Positions 44,603 to 54,410 of a stretch of DNA of 64,000 bases are shown here, one piece after another (the first letter of the stretch is position 1; each line of letters starts with the position of its first letter). The stretch lies in assembly GCA_017559905.1 (NCBI GenBank), contig JAFYQF010000025.1, forward strand, positions 1 to 64,000. The letters run 5' to 3'. The notes under the pieces are model-generated. The model saw only the letters and a program-made list of their open reading frames with translations. It did not search any database and had not been told where the DNA came from. This DNA is from a bacterium. Its GTDB lineage: Bacteria > Cyanobacteriota > Vampirovibrionia > Gastranaerophilales > Gastranaerophilaceae. The position numbers and the translations under genes were made by a program.

Positions 44603-45979
44603 ATGGCAAAATTAAAATCAAAATGGATATGTACAGAATGCGGATATGAAACTGCGGGATATTTAGGAAAATGTCCTGAATGCGGAAGCTGGGGTTCTTT
44701 AACAGAAGAAGTTCAGTTTAATGAAAAATCACCAAACGCATCTGCAAACGAATTTATCAACACCGAAAAACCTAAACTATTAAAAGATATCGAAGTTGAC
44801 GAAAGCGTTAGGATAAGTACTAATATTTCGGAATTCGACAGAATTTTAGGCGGTGGATTTGTGCAAGGTTCATTAATTTTACTTGCTGGTGACCCTGGTA
44901 TTGGGAAATCTACTATCACCTTACAGACTTGCGGTGAACTTTCAAAATCAGGCAAAAAAGTTTTATACATTTCGGCAGAAGAAAGTGCAAACCAATTAAA
45001 ACTACGTGCCGACAGATTACAAATCAACTCTGACACGCTTTATATTTATCCACAAACCAATATGGAAAATATAAAAGTTCAGATTGAAGAAATCATGCCA
45101 GACTTTGTTGTAATTGACAGTATTCAAGCTATATATTCAAACAACGTTGCAAGTACCGCTGGCAGTGTTTCGCAAATTAGAGAATGCTGTAATATCTTAA
45201 TGCATATTGCAAAAAGCAAAAATATTACAACGGTTGTAATTGGTCACGTTACAAAAGAAGGTAGCATAGCTGGACCCAAAGTTCTTGAACACATGGTCGA
45301 TACTGTAATCTACTTTGAGGGAGATAAATATAAATCATTTAGAATGCTTCGTTCTATGAAAAATAGATTTGGTAACACTTCTGAAGTAGGTATCTTTGAA
45401 ATGGGTTCAAAAGGGTTAAAATGTATTACAAACCCAAACGAACTTTTCTTAAACGAACGTTCTCAAGGTGCAATCCCAGGTAGCGCAATAATTGTAACGA
45501 ATGAGGGAACTCGTCCGCTTTTAGTTGAAATTCAAGCTTTAGTTGGCACAACTCCATACGCTACACCAAGACGTGTTACTAACGGCGTAGATATGAGTCG
45601 TTTACACCAAATTCTTGCCGTGTTAGAAAAAAGAGTCGGTTTAAATCTTTCAAAACAAGACGTTTATGTAAACGTTATGGGGGGAATTGACGTTGATGAA
45701 CCAAGTGCAGATTTAGGTATTGCCATAGCAGTAGCCACTTGTGCAAGAGATGTTGTTGTTGATAGCCAAACCGTTATTATCGGTGAAATTGGACTTTCAG
45801 GAGAAATTCACCCAGTAAACAATATCGAAAAAAGATTAAACGAAGCAATCACTTCCGGCTTTAAAAAAGCAATTATCCCTTTTGCAAACGAAGTGCCTGA
45901 TGACATCACAAAAATCCAAATCGTTAAAGTTAAAAGATTAATGGATGCCATCACTGCTTGTATTTCTATTGATAAATAA
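44603..45979 (+). CDS. radA: DNA repair protein RadA (Sms)
   Basis: 458 aa. A RecA-like ATPase and helicase that drives branch migration in homologous recombination. The N-terminal zinc finger (CTECGYETAGYLGKCPECG) begins at residue 9. Walker A is GDPGIGKST. The RadA-specific KNRFG motif (MKNRFGNTSE) follows. The C-terminal Lon-protease-like domain (VNVMGGIDVDEPSADLGIA) lacks proteolytic function in this family. The ATG at 44603 is chosen; a TTG or similar start 14 codons upstream lies in the promoter. The transcript appears to be leaderless. Confidence 0.97.
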   Translation: MAKLKSKWICTECGYETAGYLGKCPECGSWGSLTEEVQFNEKSPNASANEFINTEKPKLLKDIEVDESVRISTNISEFDRILGGGFVQGSLILLAGDPGIGKSTITLQTCGELSKSGKKVLYISAEESANQLKLRADRLQINSDTLYIYPQTNMENIKVQIEEIMPDFVVIDSIQAIYSNNVASTAGSVSQIRECCNILMHIAKSKNITTVVIGHVTKEGSIAGPKVLEHMVDTVIYFEGDKYKSFRMLRSMKNRFGNTSEVGIFEMGSKGLKCITNPNELFLNERSQGAIPGSAIIVTNEGTRPLLVEIQALVGTTPYATPRRVTNGVDMSRLHQILAVLEKRVGLNLSKQDVYVNVMGGIDVDEPSADLGIAIAVATCARDVVVDSQTVIIGEIGLSGEIHPVNNIEKRLNEAITSGFKKAIIPFANEVPDDITKIQIVKVKRLMDAITACISIDK

Positions 45980-45995
45980 TCTTCGATTTATAATA

Positions 45996-47663
45996 TTAAA
46001 TCGCCTGTAATTTTTCAAATCTTGTCAGATTTTCAAACATCAGTTTTGAAGCGTCATAAAGCGAAGATTGCGCCCACCCAAGCGGAGTATGCGTACCTGG
46101 AACAAATACTATTTCGCCATTTGATTTTTTGACAGCTTGATAAGCTTCAGGAATTTGATAAGCAGGACAAGGTTTTCCATTTGCTTTGAACGAATTTTCT
46201 CCTGTAATTCGTCCATAAGCTCTATTTATAAATTCGGTTTGTTTTCTTATTGCAGTATTCAAAACCATTTTAACTTCATCATTAAAATCCAACTTACCAT
46301 CTCTAATAGCGTCCATAAGTCTTTTCCCAGCGACACCATAACTTTTTGAAATATCACTAGACATAAACCATTGAGCTTCCGTATTTTTGTTTAACTTACC
46401 TTGATTAACATGATGCCCTGATGTCATATTCAAATACCTATCTCCAACATATCTGATGACACCATTTTCTCTAGAAATACCTTGCTCAAAGATTTCTTCT
46501 TTATCATTCCATTTTTCTGACAAAGAATTCATTCTAGCGATTATTGATTTTGCATCTTTTAAAATATCCTTATCAAAGGTTTCTGTATGCGGAATAAAGC
46601 TCATTGCGCCATCAAAATCCCTTACATCAGGAACTTCTTCTAATGAATTCGTTTTAATTCTATACTCACCAACCGATAATAACTGTCTTAAGGCGTTTTC
46701 ATCCTTAAACACTGCACCGTTTTTTGAGCCAATAATTCTGCCTCGAAGCTTTATCAACTCGGGGTTTGAAGTTTCAGAATACATTAAATTAAGAACTTTT
46801 CTCATACCCTCATTAATCACTGCAACATCACTTGACGGTGTTATTTTAAAAGTAACTTCTTCCCAAGAACCAGTTGATTTTGCATAAGGATACACAACCG
46901 CTTTCAAATATGAAACTATATTCCCTATAGCATTAACTGTCTTGTCAGAAGGATGGTCGTATCCTTTATAACCATATTTTGCACCACTTAATCCGTCCAA
47001 CATCAAATCCGAAACCGCTTGCAAATATAATCCTGTAGATTCTAATCTCGTATGCGCAAACCATTTGTGAGTTGTCATATTTTTAGGGTTAAATACGTGA
47101 CCCACGCCATTCTTTGCAGTGTTTGGCCAATCTCTATTTAATTCATATAACAATGGGTCATTAATTATTCTATTAAAATTTTTGTCTTGCTTTGCATAAA
47201 ACCTAGACATATTTTCTATCAAGGGAACTGCTGCACTAGGATACTTATCTTTCAAAATCGGCAAGTACCTTGCACTATCAGTAACCCAAACCAACTTGCT
47301 CATTAACGGATTTTCTTTTGGGTCAATCAAACTAGTCGTAATGTAATGAGTTTTAGGATTTACATTCAAATCAAATACACCTTTTTTCTCTGCAAAAAGG
47401 AAAAGTTTTTTAAATTCGTCTGACGTATAAAAGCCTTTCATTTTCTTCCCAATGTGTTTGTTATGAACATTAAATCCTGAATACAAAAACTCTTTTGGAT
47501 TGTAATTATCAAAAATATTTTTAACTAAAGTTTTTGAAACCCTACCGCTAAAAGAAACAGTATCAGAACCGTAGCCATTAAAATTCACTCTATTATTGCC
47601 CGCATTTTTATTATTTTGCGTTCTTTGAGCAGAAAAACTTGTTAAAATTGGCAGTACTCTCAT
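45996..47663 (-). CDS. Lineage-specific 555-aa hypothetical protein
   Basis: No recognised family. The N terminus (MRVLPILTSFSAQRTQNNKN) is followed by two F-x-G motifs (RVNFNGYGSD and VSFSGRVSK, about residues 27-45). The rest is a soluble domain with His- and Trp-rich parts (NMTTHKWFAHTRLESTGLYLQAVSDLML; GSWEEVTFKITPSSDVAVINE; SGHHVNQGKLNKNTEAQWF). The ordered pattern of Trp, Glu and His residues, with an alpha-toroid-like middle, would suit a glycoside hydrolase such as a GH15-like enzyme, but this is speculative. GGAGAA lies 7 nt before ATG. It has no signal peptide despite a secreted-looking composition. Confidence 0.7.
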   Translation of the reverse strand: MRVLPILTSFSAQRTQNNKNAGNNRVNFNGYGSDTVSFSGRVSKTLVKNIFDNYNPKEFLYSGFNVHNKHIGKKMKGFYTSDEFKKLFLFAEKKGVFDLNVNPKTHYITTSLIDPKENPLMSKLVWVTDSARYLPILKDKYPSAAVPLIENMSRFYAKQDKNFNRIINDPLLYELNRDWPNTAKNGVGHVFNPKNMTTHKWFAHTRLESTGLYLQAVSDLMLDGLSGAKYGYKGYDHPSDKTVNAIGNIVSYLKAVVYPYAKSTGSWEEVTFKITPSSDVAVINEGMRKVLNLMYSETSNPELIKLRGRIIGSKNGAVFKDENALRQLLSVGEYRIKTNSLEEVPDVRDFDGAMSFIPHTETFDKDILKDAKSIIARMNSLSEKWNDKEEIFEQGISRENGVIRYVGDRYLNMTSGHHVNQGKLNKNTEAQWFMSSDISKSYGVAGKRLMDAIRDGKLDFNDEVKMVLNTAIRKQTEFINRAYGRITGENSFKANGKPCPAYQIPEAYQAVKKSNGEIVFVPGTHTPLGWAQSSLYDASKLMFENLTRFEKLQAI

Positions 47664-47705
47664 TTAAATTCTCCTTTTCACACTAAATCAACCCTTAATC
47701 ATATT

Positions 47706-48023
47706 TTACTTTGTTCTATCAACACCTTTTGTATCTTTAACAATATAAGGTCTGACAAAAGCCCACGTTCCATACAAAGAAGTTAATAATCCACCTACTT
47801 TTAAACAACTGGATAGTCGTTTATGTTGCGACAAGGCACTGCCTAAAGTTACAAAAGTTGTCCCTGTCATTATTGCAAGGTACCCTTTGAAGATTGTTCG
47901 AGGCACAACAACAGTATCTGTCATATCTGCAGAGTTTTTTGTATTTTCGTGAAACTTTGACAGTAAATCCCTATTATAAGAATTTCCAAAAGAGGAACCT
48001 GTTTTTACACTCATCACTTTCAT
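47706..48023 (-). CDS. 105-aa lineage-specific membrane protein with SFG motif
   Basis: Starts at the ATG at 48023; a TTG two codons earlier is less likely. N terminus MKVMSVKTGSSFGNSYNRD carries an SFG motif. Two hydrophobic segments follow (IFKGYLAIMTGTTFVTLGSAL and LKVGGLLTSLYGTWAFV), then a basic tail. No ribosome-binding site is visible, and TATTAT lies about 9 nt upstream. It resembles the 139-aa protein at 15575..15994 in layout: SFG near the N terminus and a helical hairpin near the C terminus. Confidence 0.65.
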   Translation of the reverse strand: MKVMSVKTGSSFGNSYNRDLLSKFHENTKNSADMTDTVVVPRTIFKGYLAIMTGTTFVTLGSALSQHKRLSSCLKVGGLLTSLYGTWAFVRPYIVKDTKGVDRTK

Positions 48024-48115
48024 ACTCAAATGATAATATAAACATGAATATTTGTTATTAGAAACTTAACCTTTTTTTAATAATTCATGAGGTCTAGACC
48101 TATTGATTAGTTTTT

Positions 48116-48144
48116 TTGTTAGTGATATAAAAATCATGTATAAA
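48116..48144 (+). promoter_or_regulatory. Promoter of gap
   Basis: TTGTTA (48116-48121) and TATAAA (48139-48144) are 17 bp apart, leaving a leader of about 24 nt with the aaggag ribosome-binding site. A second TATAAT at 48152 overlaps the ribosome-binding site and is unlikely to be used. Confidence 0.55.
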
Positions 48145-48159
48145 ATTTTACTATAATAA

Positions 48160-49185
<1,026 letters not shown>

Positions 49186-49210
49186 TCAATAATTTAGACA
49201 ATAAATTTCC

Positions 49211-49245
49211 AAAACAAGCTCGAAAGATTTTCGGGCTTGTTTTTT
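49211..49245 (+). terminator. Terminator of gap
   Basis: AACAAGC-TCGAAAGATTTTCGG-GCTTGTT, with inner pairing CGAAA/TTTCG, followed by six T; 25 nt after the stop. Confidence 0.88.
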
Positions 49246-49325
49246 GTTTGATAAAAGATTACACTAAACGGCAATGTTTTCTTATAAAAGATAAAAAATA
49301 ATGTACATAAAAGGAGGTTTCTTTT

Positions 49326-49535
49326 ATGTACATTTTGAAAATTATTACATTTATTTTAGTTTTAATTGGCGCTTTGAACTGGGGTTTAATTGGAGCTTTC
49401 GATTTCAATTTAGTTACGGCTCTATTAGGTGAAGATACAATACTTACTAAAGTAACATACATTTTAGTCGGGATTAGCGCACTAATATTTATGTTCACAG
49501 GCGCAAAAGATATATTCGAAAAGAATGAATTTTAA
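49326..49535 (+). CDS. DUF378-type small membrane protein
   Basis: 69 aa with two membrane helices (ILKIITFILVLIGALNWGLIG and VTYILVGISALIFMFTG). The LIGALNWGLIG-x-FDFNLV stretch matches the DUF378 family. A strong AAAGGAGG site precedes ATG. Family function is unknown. Monocistronic between gap and the M16 gene. Confidence 0.88.
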   Translation: MYILKIITFILVLIGALNWGLIGAFDFNLVTALLGEDTILTKVTYILVGISALIFMFTGAKDIFEKNEF

Positions 49536-49600
49536 TACTACTTATAAATACATACTAAAATATTCCTATTCTACAAATAAATATTGTGGGGTAGGAATAT

Positions 49601-52417
49601 TTATTGTATAGATTTCAAAAATTCTTTATTTTCTTTCAAAGTGTTTTCTGTAGCCAATATTGAATAAACAGGTTTACCTGCAAAAATATAATTCGCAGCA
49701 TTATAGATATCATCAACAGTTATTTCATCAATAATTTTTAGAGCTTGGTTGACCTGTTCTAATCCATAAGGTGAAATCAAACCTGATTGCAGAGATTCAT
49801 TTTTACCACTGTTAGTTTCGTTCATACTTAATATATTATTTTTCAATGTTAATTTAGCATTTTGCAACTCTTTTTCAGAAACTTTTTCTTTAGTTATCAA
49901 ATCGATATGTTTATTGAAGCCATTGATTGATTTTTGCAAATTATCATAGCTGACTTCACCAGTTTCTTTGTTATCAGTAGTTGTACCAATAGACAAACTC
50001 ATCACGCCAACATCTCCTGTTAGCGATAAATTTGAACGAACAGAGTATGCCAACTTTTGTTCTTCTCGCAAATCTTGGAACAATCTTGATGACGGATTCC
50101 CACCTAAAATAGTGTTTAATAAATTCAAAGATATTTCATCTTTTAAATTCTGATTTATTGGGAATTTATAAGCCTTAACGATTTGAGCTTGAGGTTTTTC
50201 ATGAACATCAGTTAAAATTTTCAACTCATCTTGTGGTTTGAAGATTTCTTTTACATCACAATTTTTCGGTTTCACTTCTGGAAGTTCAGCAATTTCATTA
50301 AACACAATTTGTTTCAATTCACTTTTTTTAGAAAATGGCGCAGATACAACTATATTTGCTTGCGAATTCTCCATAATAAATTTATGCAACGCTTTCACAT
50401 CATCTAATGAAACGCTGTCAATTGAATTTAAAACATCCTGTTTTGAATATCCTGAAGGTAGACCTTTAAATAATTCAGGAATTAACTTATCATTAACAGA
50501 TTTTTCAGAAGTTTCAAGCTCATCACGAAGTTCGCTTTTCATCTTTGCCAAAGTTTCTTCTTCAAATCTTGGAGTTTGTAAAACTTCTTTCACTGACCTC
50601 AATGCCTGCACCATATCTTCAGCGAAGAATGATGAACGACCAGCAATTGCGCATTCACTAGACATAACTAACGTTTCAATCGAAAGCTTATCTAATTCAG
50701 ATTGAAATTCTTGTTCGGTTTTATTAATTGAACCTGAATTTAAGATTTTAAACAACAACTCCGCAGTACCAGGTTTTAAATTTTCAGGATACTTATTATT
50801 TTGATAAAGAACTTTTAATTTAGCATTATTATTATTTGAATCATGCAAAACAACAGAAAAATTATTTTTCAATTTGTATTCTTTTACACTATCCATATTG
50901 ACAGCTTGTTTTTGTTTAACAGAACCCGTAAACGAAATATTAGCTACTTTGTTATGGTTTGCTTTAATTGATTCTTCTGTCGCAGTTGCAGGGTGCACAA
51001 CAGTTAGCGCAACCTTGTTCAAATCCAAATATTTTTTAGCACCTTCTGATATTTTTTCAGGAGTTAACGCATTTACAAATTTTTCATACTGCGTAAAATA
51101 ATTCAAATCATCATCTAAAAAGACACCGCCAACAAACGAATTGACAAACTCTGAACGTTCAAAAATCATAGAAAAAGCTTTTAGCATACGTTTTTTGATA
51201 ACATCTAATTCTTCTTCACTAGGCGGATTTTGAGCAAGTCTTGCAATTTCCGTATAGATTGTTTTTATTATTGCTTCTGAATTATTTTCAGTTCCTTCTG
51301 CTAGCAACAAAATGGCACGGTTCGCATTTTTGTCAGAACTAATTCTTTCAACTTCCATAAAGGCACTACTATTGTAATCCTTTAGCTTTTTATCAATCCT
51401 TGAAGTTTTTGCCATAGTCAACATAGAAGACAAAGCTTGAACTAAAACTTTTTCTTCCGCATCATTATTTTTTGGACCATCAAATGCTAAAATAACAGAA
51501 GTAGCAGTAGCTTTATCTGATATAATATCTTCTCTTACAGGCTCTTTTATTGGAACTAAATTTTCTTGGTATCTTTGTGATGGTGGAAGTTTTTTAGATG
51601 AAAAATGTTTTGAAAGAAGTTTCATAGTAGCTTCAGGCTCAACTTCTCCAGTCACAACAGTCACCATATTAGCAGGATAATAGTTATCATCAAAATATTT
51701 AACAACATCTTCTCTTTTCAAATTAGTGATATTAGAAGTTGTTCCACCTATCATATCAAGCGAAGAAGTTTCAATTTGGTATAAATTTTTAAGAGTTTTG
51801 TTAATACCGATATTAAGCGGATTTGCAGTTATCATATTAATTTCGGAATTTACAATACCTTTTTCTTTTTCTAACATTTCGGTTGCAAAACGTGGAGTCT
51901 CCATCATTGAAGCGTGAAGTTTTACCTTTGTTTCCAAATCGTTTTCAGTCAAAAGATTAGAACTTATATAATAATTTGTTTCAGAAAAACCTGTACTTGC
52001 ATTTGTAGAAGCACCCATTTCATCAACTTTTTTGAAGAACTCGCCAGATTCTAACCCATCTGAACCGTTAAAAAGATTGTGCTCAATATAATGACTTATA
52101 CCACGCAAATTGTCAGGCTCATTCATTGAACCAGTATTTACAAAAGTCTTTAATACAGTTTTCCCTTCTTTTGGAATAATTATAACCCTCTGTCCGTTTG
52201 CAAATTTGTATAAATTAGCATTCAAATCATAAGGGAGTTTAAACTCACCCAATTTTTGATATGGCATTGGAGTCTTTACAGCATAATCAGGCGTTACAGA
52301 AGGAAGTGAAGACTTTTCTTCAATAGGATTTGTAACATTGTTTTCAACCTTTTTTTGATTATTTTGTTCTGTAATGACAACCTTATTTGACGCAAATTGA
52401 GGATTAATTCGAATCAT
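49601..52417 (-). CDS. M16-family metallopeptidase without signal peptide
   Basis: 938 aa with two M16 halves. The zinc motif H109-Y-I-E112-H113 (RGISHYIEHNLFNG) and the distal NSEINMITANPLN region mark the catalytic half. The second half lacks the motif. The N terminus (MIRINPQFASNKVV, then a Gln/Asn/Pro-rich linker to about residue 55) has no signal peptide, unlike the paralogue at 28343..30934. An F-T-G motif (ANISFTGSVKQ) lies between the halves. AAGGTAGG precedes ATG. It lies 75 nt after the histidine-free protein, in the same direction, and may share its attenuated transcript. Confidence 0.88.
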   Translation of the reverse strand: MIRINPQFASNKVVITEQNNQKKVENNVTNPIEEKSSLPSVTPDYAVKTPMPYQKLGEFKLPYDLNANLYKFANGQRVIIIPKEGKTVLKTFVNTGSMNEPDNLRGISHYIEHNLFNGSDGLESGEFFKKVDEMGASTNASTGFSETNYYISSNLLTENDLETKVKLHASMMETPRFATEMLEKEKGIVNSEINMITANPLNIGINKTLKNLYQIETSSLDMIGGTTSNITNLKREDVVKYFDDNYYPANMVTVVTGEVEPEATMKLLSKHFSSKKLPPSQRYQENLVPIKEPVREDIISDKATATSVILAFDGPKNNDAEEKVLVQALSSMLTMAKTSRIDKKLKDYNSSAFMEVERISSDKNANRAILLLAEGTENNSEAIIKTIYTEIARLAQNPPSEEELDVIKKRMLKAFSMIFERSEFVNSFVGGVFLDDDLNYFTQYEKFVNALTPEKISEGAKKYLDLNKVALTVVHPATATEESIKANHNKVANISFTGSVKQKQAVNMDSVKEYKLKNNFSVVLHDSNNNNAKLKVLYQNNKYPENLKPGTAELLFKILNSGSINKTEQEFQSELDKLSIETLVMSSECAIAGRSSFFAEDMVQALRSVKEVLQTPRFEEETLAKMKSELRDELETSEKSVNDKLIPELFKGLPSGYSKQDVLNSIDSVSLDDVKALHKFIMENSQANIVVSAPFSKKSELKQIVFNEIAELPEVKPKNCDVKEIFKPQDELKILTDVHEKPQAQIVKAYKFPINQNLKDEISLNLLNTILGGNPSSRLFQDLREEQKLAYSVRSNLSLTGDVGVMSLSIGTTTDNKETGEVSYDNLQKSINGFNKHIDLITKEKVSEKELQNAKLTLKNNILSMNETNSGKNESLQSGLISPYGLEQVNQALKIIDEITVDDIYNAANYIFAGKPVYSILATENTLKENKEFLKSIQ

Positions 52418-52492
52418 AGACCTACCTTTTTACACTTATATGAATATAAAAACATGAACATATCAAAAATTGCCTATAATTAAGAACAAATG

Positions 52493-53806
52493 TTACACTG
52501 TTTTGCTTTCATTATCAACTATACCAGGTTCTAATTTTGAACCAGTATACCACTCACGAAAGGCATATTGTGCTTTCGGCAGACAATATGCAAGCAAGAA
52601 GCTACTCAACCCAACATTTGCCAAGATATTCAAAGATTTGACGGTTTTAGCTTTTTTTGCAAATCGCTGAACTTCTTCTAAAACATTTTTATCACCAGCA
52701 ACAGAAATAGCCTTTGATGAAAATTCTTCTATAGAACGTTTAAACTTAACAAGCTCATCCAAATCTACATACGCTCTAGGATCTCTAACTCCTGATTTCA
52801 ACATTTTTACTTTTTCAAACTCTGTTGCATATTTTGTAAATATTGAATTAGGATTTTCATCAATAAATTTCAATAAAGAAACTCCATCATTCCCTTTTGG
52901 TAATTGAATATTTTTTGTAGCAACATCTTTTATAAAATTTTTATCAGCCAACATAATTGGGTCTAATTTTACGTTCAAATTTAAAACTTTGCTTGTTGCA
53001 TTATCCAAAAACTTTTCAATGTATTTTGGAGCAACAAAATTTAAAAACATCATACCAGCCATCTTGAAAGCAATATCAACAGCTTCATTCTTTTTCCTAG
53101 CAGTTACAACCCTGCCTACAGCATACCCACCATCAATTGTTGCCATTTTTTGATAAGTAGAAAACCCCGCAACAGTAGAAGAAAAACTACCCGTAAATGT
53201 CGGTGCTTTTGAATTTTTAATCATATTATTATCTGTATTTACATTTTTTTGAGTTTCTTTAGCTTTTTTCATAGCTTTAGTTTTTGCCGTTAAGCCAAAC
53301 ACTAGCTTTGGAATTACAAAGCCCATCAAAGCAATAGGAATTGTAGTGGCTGAAATAAATTTAGCTGAAAGTAATTTTTCATACTTCCCTTTATTTAATT
53401 TAACCTTTTTGATATCTTCTAAAGCAGATTTAACTTCTTTCGCCTGTTTTTCATTAAAAATATTTTTGGCAAGTTTTTCTTCATAAGCCTTGATATTAAA
53501 ATCAATTCCCTGACAATTTGATTCCTTAAACAATTTCAAATTCACATCTGGAGAAAGTCCATTTTTCTTTATAAATTTATTGGCAACCCATTCTACAAAA
53601 GGTATTCCACCTAACCAAACCGCTGATGTAGCATATTCATCAATGACACGTTCTCTAGTTGCAAGAAACGCAACATCCTTGTCATCTTTATTTTCTTTAT
53701 ACGTCAAATAAACCTTTGACGGTATTTCAACTCCGCAATCACGGAGTATCAAAGGGTAAACACTACTATTATTACCTATCGCTGATATTATTCTTGTTAA
53801 TGTCAT
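52493..53806 (-). CDS. Histidine-free lineage-specific membrane protein behind a His attenuator
   Basis: About 437 aa, starting at the ATG at 53806 or the one at 53812; GGAG lies 9 or 3 nt upstream. No known family. The N terminus (MTLTRIISAIGNNSSVYPLI) is followed by a soluble domain with VAFLATRERVIDEYATSAVW. Several hydrophobic segments are visible (about 75-90; 185-205 ISATTIPIALMGFVIPKLVF; 275-290; 405-425). A TFTGSFSS motif lies near 225. I find no histidine in the whole reading frame, although about 7 would be expected. It follows an attenuator whose leader peptide has four His codons (53862..54005). Control by charged tRNA-His is inferred. Confidence 0.8.
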   Translation of the reverse strand: MTLTRIISAIGNNSSVYPLILRDCGVEIPSKVYLTYKENKDDKDVAFLATRERVIDEYATSAVWLGGIPFVEWVANKFIKKNGLSPDVNLKLFKESNCQGIDFNIKAYEEKLAKNIFNEKQAKEVKSALEDIKKVKLNKGKYEKLLSAKFISATTIPIALMGFVIPKLVFGLTAKTKAMKKAKETQKNVNTDNNMIKNSKAPTFTGSFSSTVAGFSTYQKMATIDGGYAVGRVVTARKKNEAVDIAFKMAGMMFLNFVAPKYIEKFLDNATSKVLNLNVKLDPIMLADKNFIKDVATKNIQLPKGNDGVSLLKFIDENPNSIFTKYATEFEKVKMLKSGVRDPRAYVDLDELVKFKRSIEEFSSKAISVAGDKNVLEEVQRFAKKAKTVKSLNILANVGLSSFLLAYCLPKAQYAFREWYTGSKLEPGIVDNESKTV

Positions 53807-53861
53807 AATCATTTTCTCCAATTCTAACTTTTTCACTATTCTGGGGTGCGAAATAGGCACT

Positions 53862-53892
53862 AAAAAAGCCTTTCATCTTCCTGATAAAGGCT
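53862..53892 (-). terminator. Attenuator terminator (region 3:4)
   Basis: On the minus strand AGCCTTTATC pairs with GAT(G)AAAGGCT around an AGGAA loop, followed by six T. The 5' half (53883-53894, GTAGCCTTTATC) can pair instead with region 2 (53944-53955). Confidence 0.9.
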
Positions 53893-53948
53893 ACTTTCTT
53901 AATTAGAATTGAACTGATTTAAAACTTCGCACAACATCAATCCATAGC

Positions 53949-54005
53949 CTATATCAGGTCGCTATGATGATGACGATGGAATTTTAAATCAAATAATTTC
54001 TTCAT
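53949..54005 (-). CDS. Histidine-rich leader peptide of the attenuator
   Basis: Reads MKKLFDLKFHRHHHSDLI and stop: 18 codons with four His codons in a span of five (H-R-H-H-H). AAAGGA lies 9 nt before ATG. It is comparable in size and layout to hisL of enteric bacteria (a run of His near the end, then a stop). The stop lies within the region-2 sequence. The product itself need not have a function; the position of a stalled ribosome does. Too short for standard gene finders. Confidence 0.85.
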   Translation of the reverse strand: MKKLFDLKFHRHHHSDLI

Positions 54006-54024
54006 ATAATTTTCCTTTGTCTAG

Positions 54025-54053
54025 AAATTAACACAGGGTAAAACTTTTTTCAA
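54025..54053 (-). promoter_or_regulatory. Promoter of the histidine attenuator transcript
   Basis: TTGAAA (54048-54053) and a TG-extended TAATTT (54025-54030) are 17 bp apart on the minus strand. Transcription should start about 10-15 nt before the leader peptide ATG. Confidence 0.6.
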
Positions 54054-54063
54054 GCCCAGATAA

Positions 54064-54351
54064 CTAATTTGTAAAAAAATCTTTTAATTTTTGTAATTTT
54101 TCATTATCAAAACACTTAATTAAAACTGTTTTTTCTTTAGAAGTTTCCCCTCTAATTATTTCAAACGAAGTTTTTGGAATTTTAAAGTTTTTAGACAAAT
54201 ACTCAATAACAGCCTTGTTAGCCTTACCATCAATTGGCTGAGCAGTTATTTTTAGCTTAACGCCATCAACTGATTTTACAATTTCATTTTTTGACGCATT
54301 TGGTGAAATTTTGATATTTAAAACTAAACCATCTTTTGTTTCTTTTAACAT
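54064..54351 (-). CDS. DUF167 (YggU-like) protein
   Basis: 95 aa. The family pattern is clear: NIKISPNASKNEIV, then LKITAQPIDGKANKAVIEYLSKNF, then SFEIIRGETSKEKTVLI. It is a small alpha/beta domain with no assigned biochemical role. GAGG lies 9 nt before ATG. It is divergent from the RelA/SpoT gene and upstream of the attenuator promoter in the same direction. Confidence 0.93.
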   Translation of the reverse strand: MLKETKDGLVLNIKISPNASKNEIVKSVDGVKLKITAQPIDGKANKAVIEYLSKNFKIPKTSFEIIRGETSKEKTVLIKCFDNEKLQKLKDFFTN

Positions 54352-54410
54352 AAAAAATCCTCTACATAATATTTATACTAGCACAGATGTATGAATTTGC
54401 GTTATTTTAC

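Larger units (their letters stand above)
53862..54005 (-). promoter_or_regulatory. Histidine-type transcription attenuator
   Basis: Region 1 (53961-53972, CATCATCATAGC, inside the His codons) pairs with region 2a (53935-53948, GCTATGGATTGATG) with two bulges. Region 2 (53944-53955, GATATAGGCTAT) pairs with region 3 (53883-53894, GTAGCCTTTATC) at 11 of 12 positions (one G-U). Region 3 pairs with region 4 to form the terminator. This gives the classic 1:2, 2:3 and 3:4 alternatives. Stalling at the His codons would mask region 1, free region 2 to pair with 3, and allow read-through. With ample histidine the terminator forms. Confidence 0.85.

Noticed and set aside
45983-46002. Terminator between radA and the 555-aa gene
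   Set aside because: CGATTTA/TAAATCG is a weak AT-rich stem without a T-run; too poor to list as a terminator.
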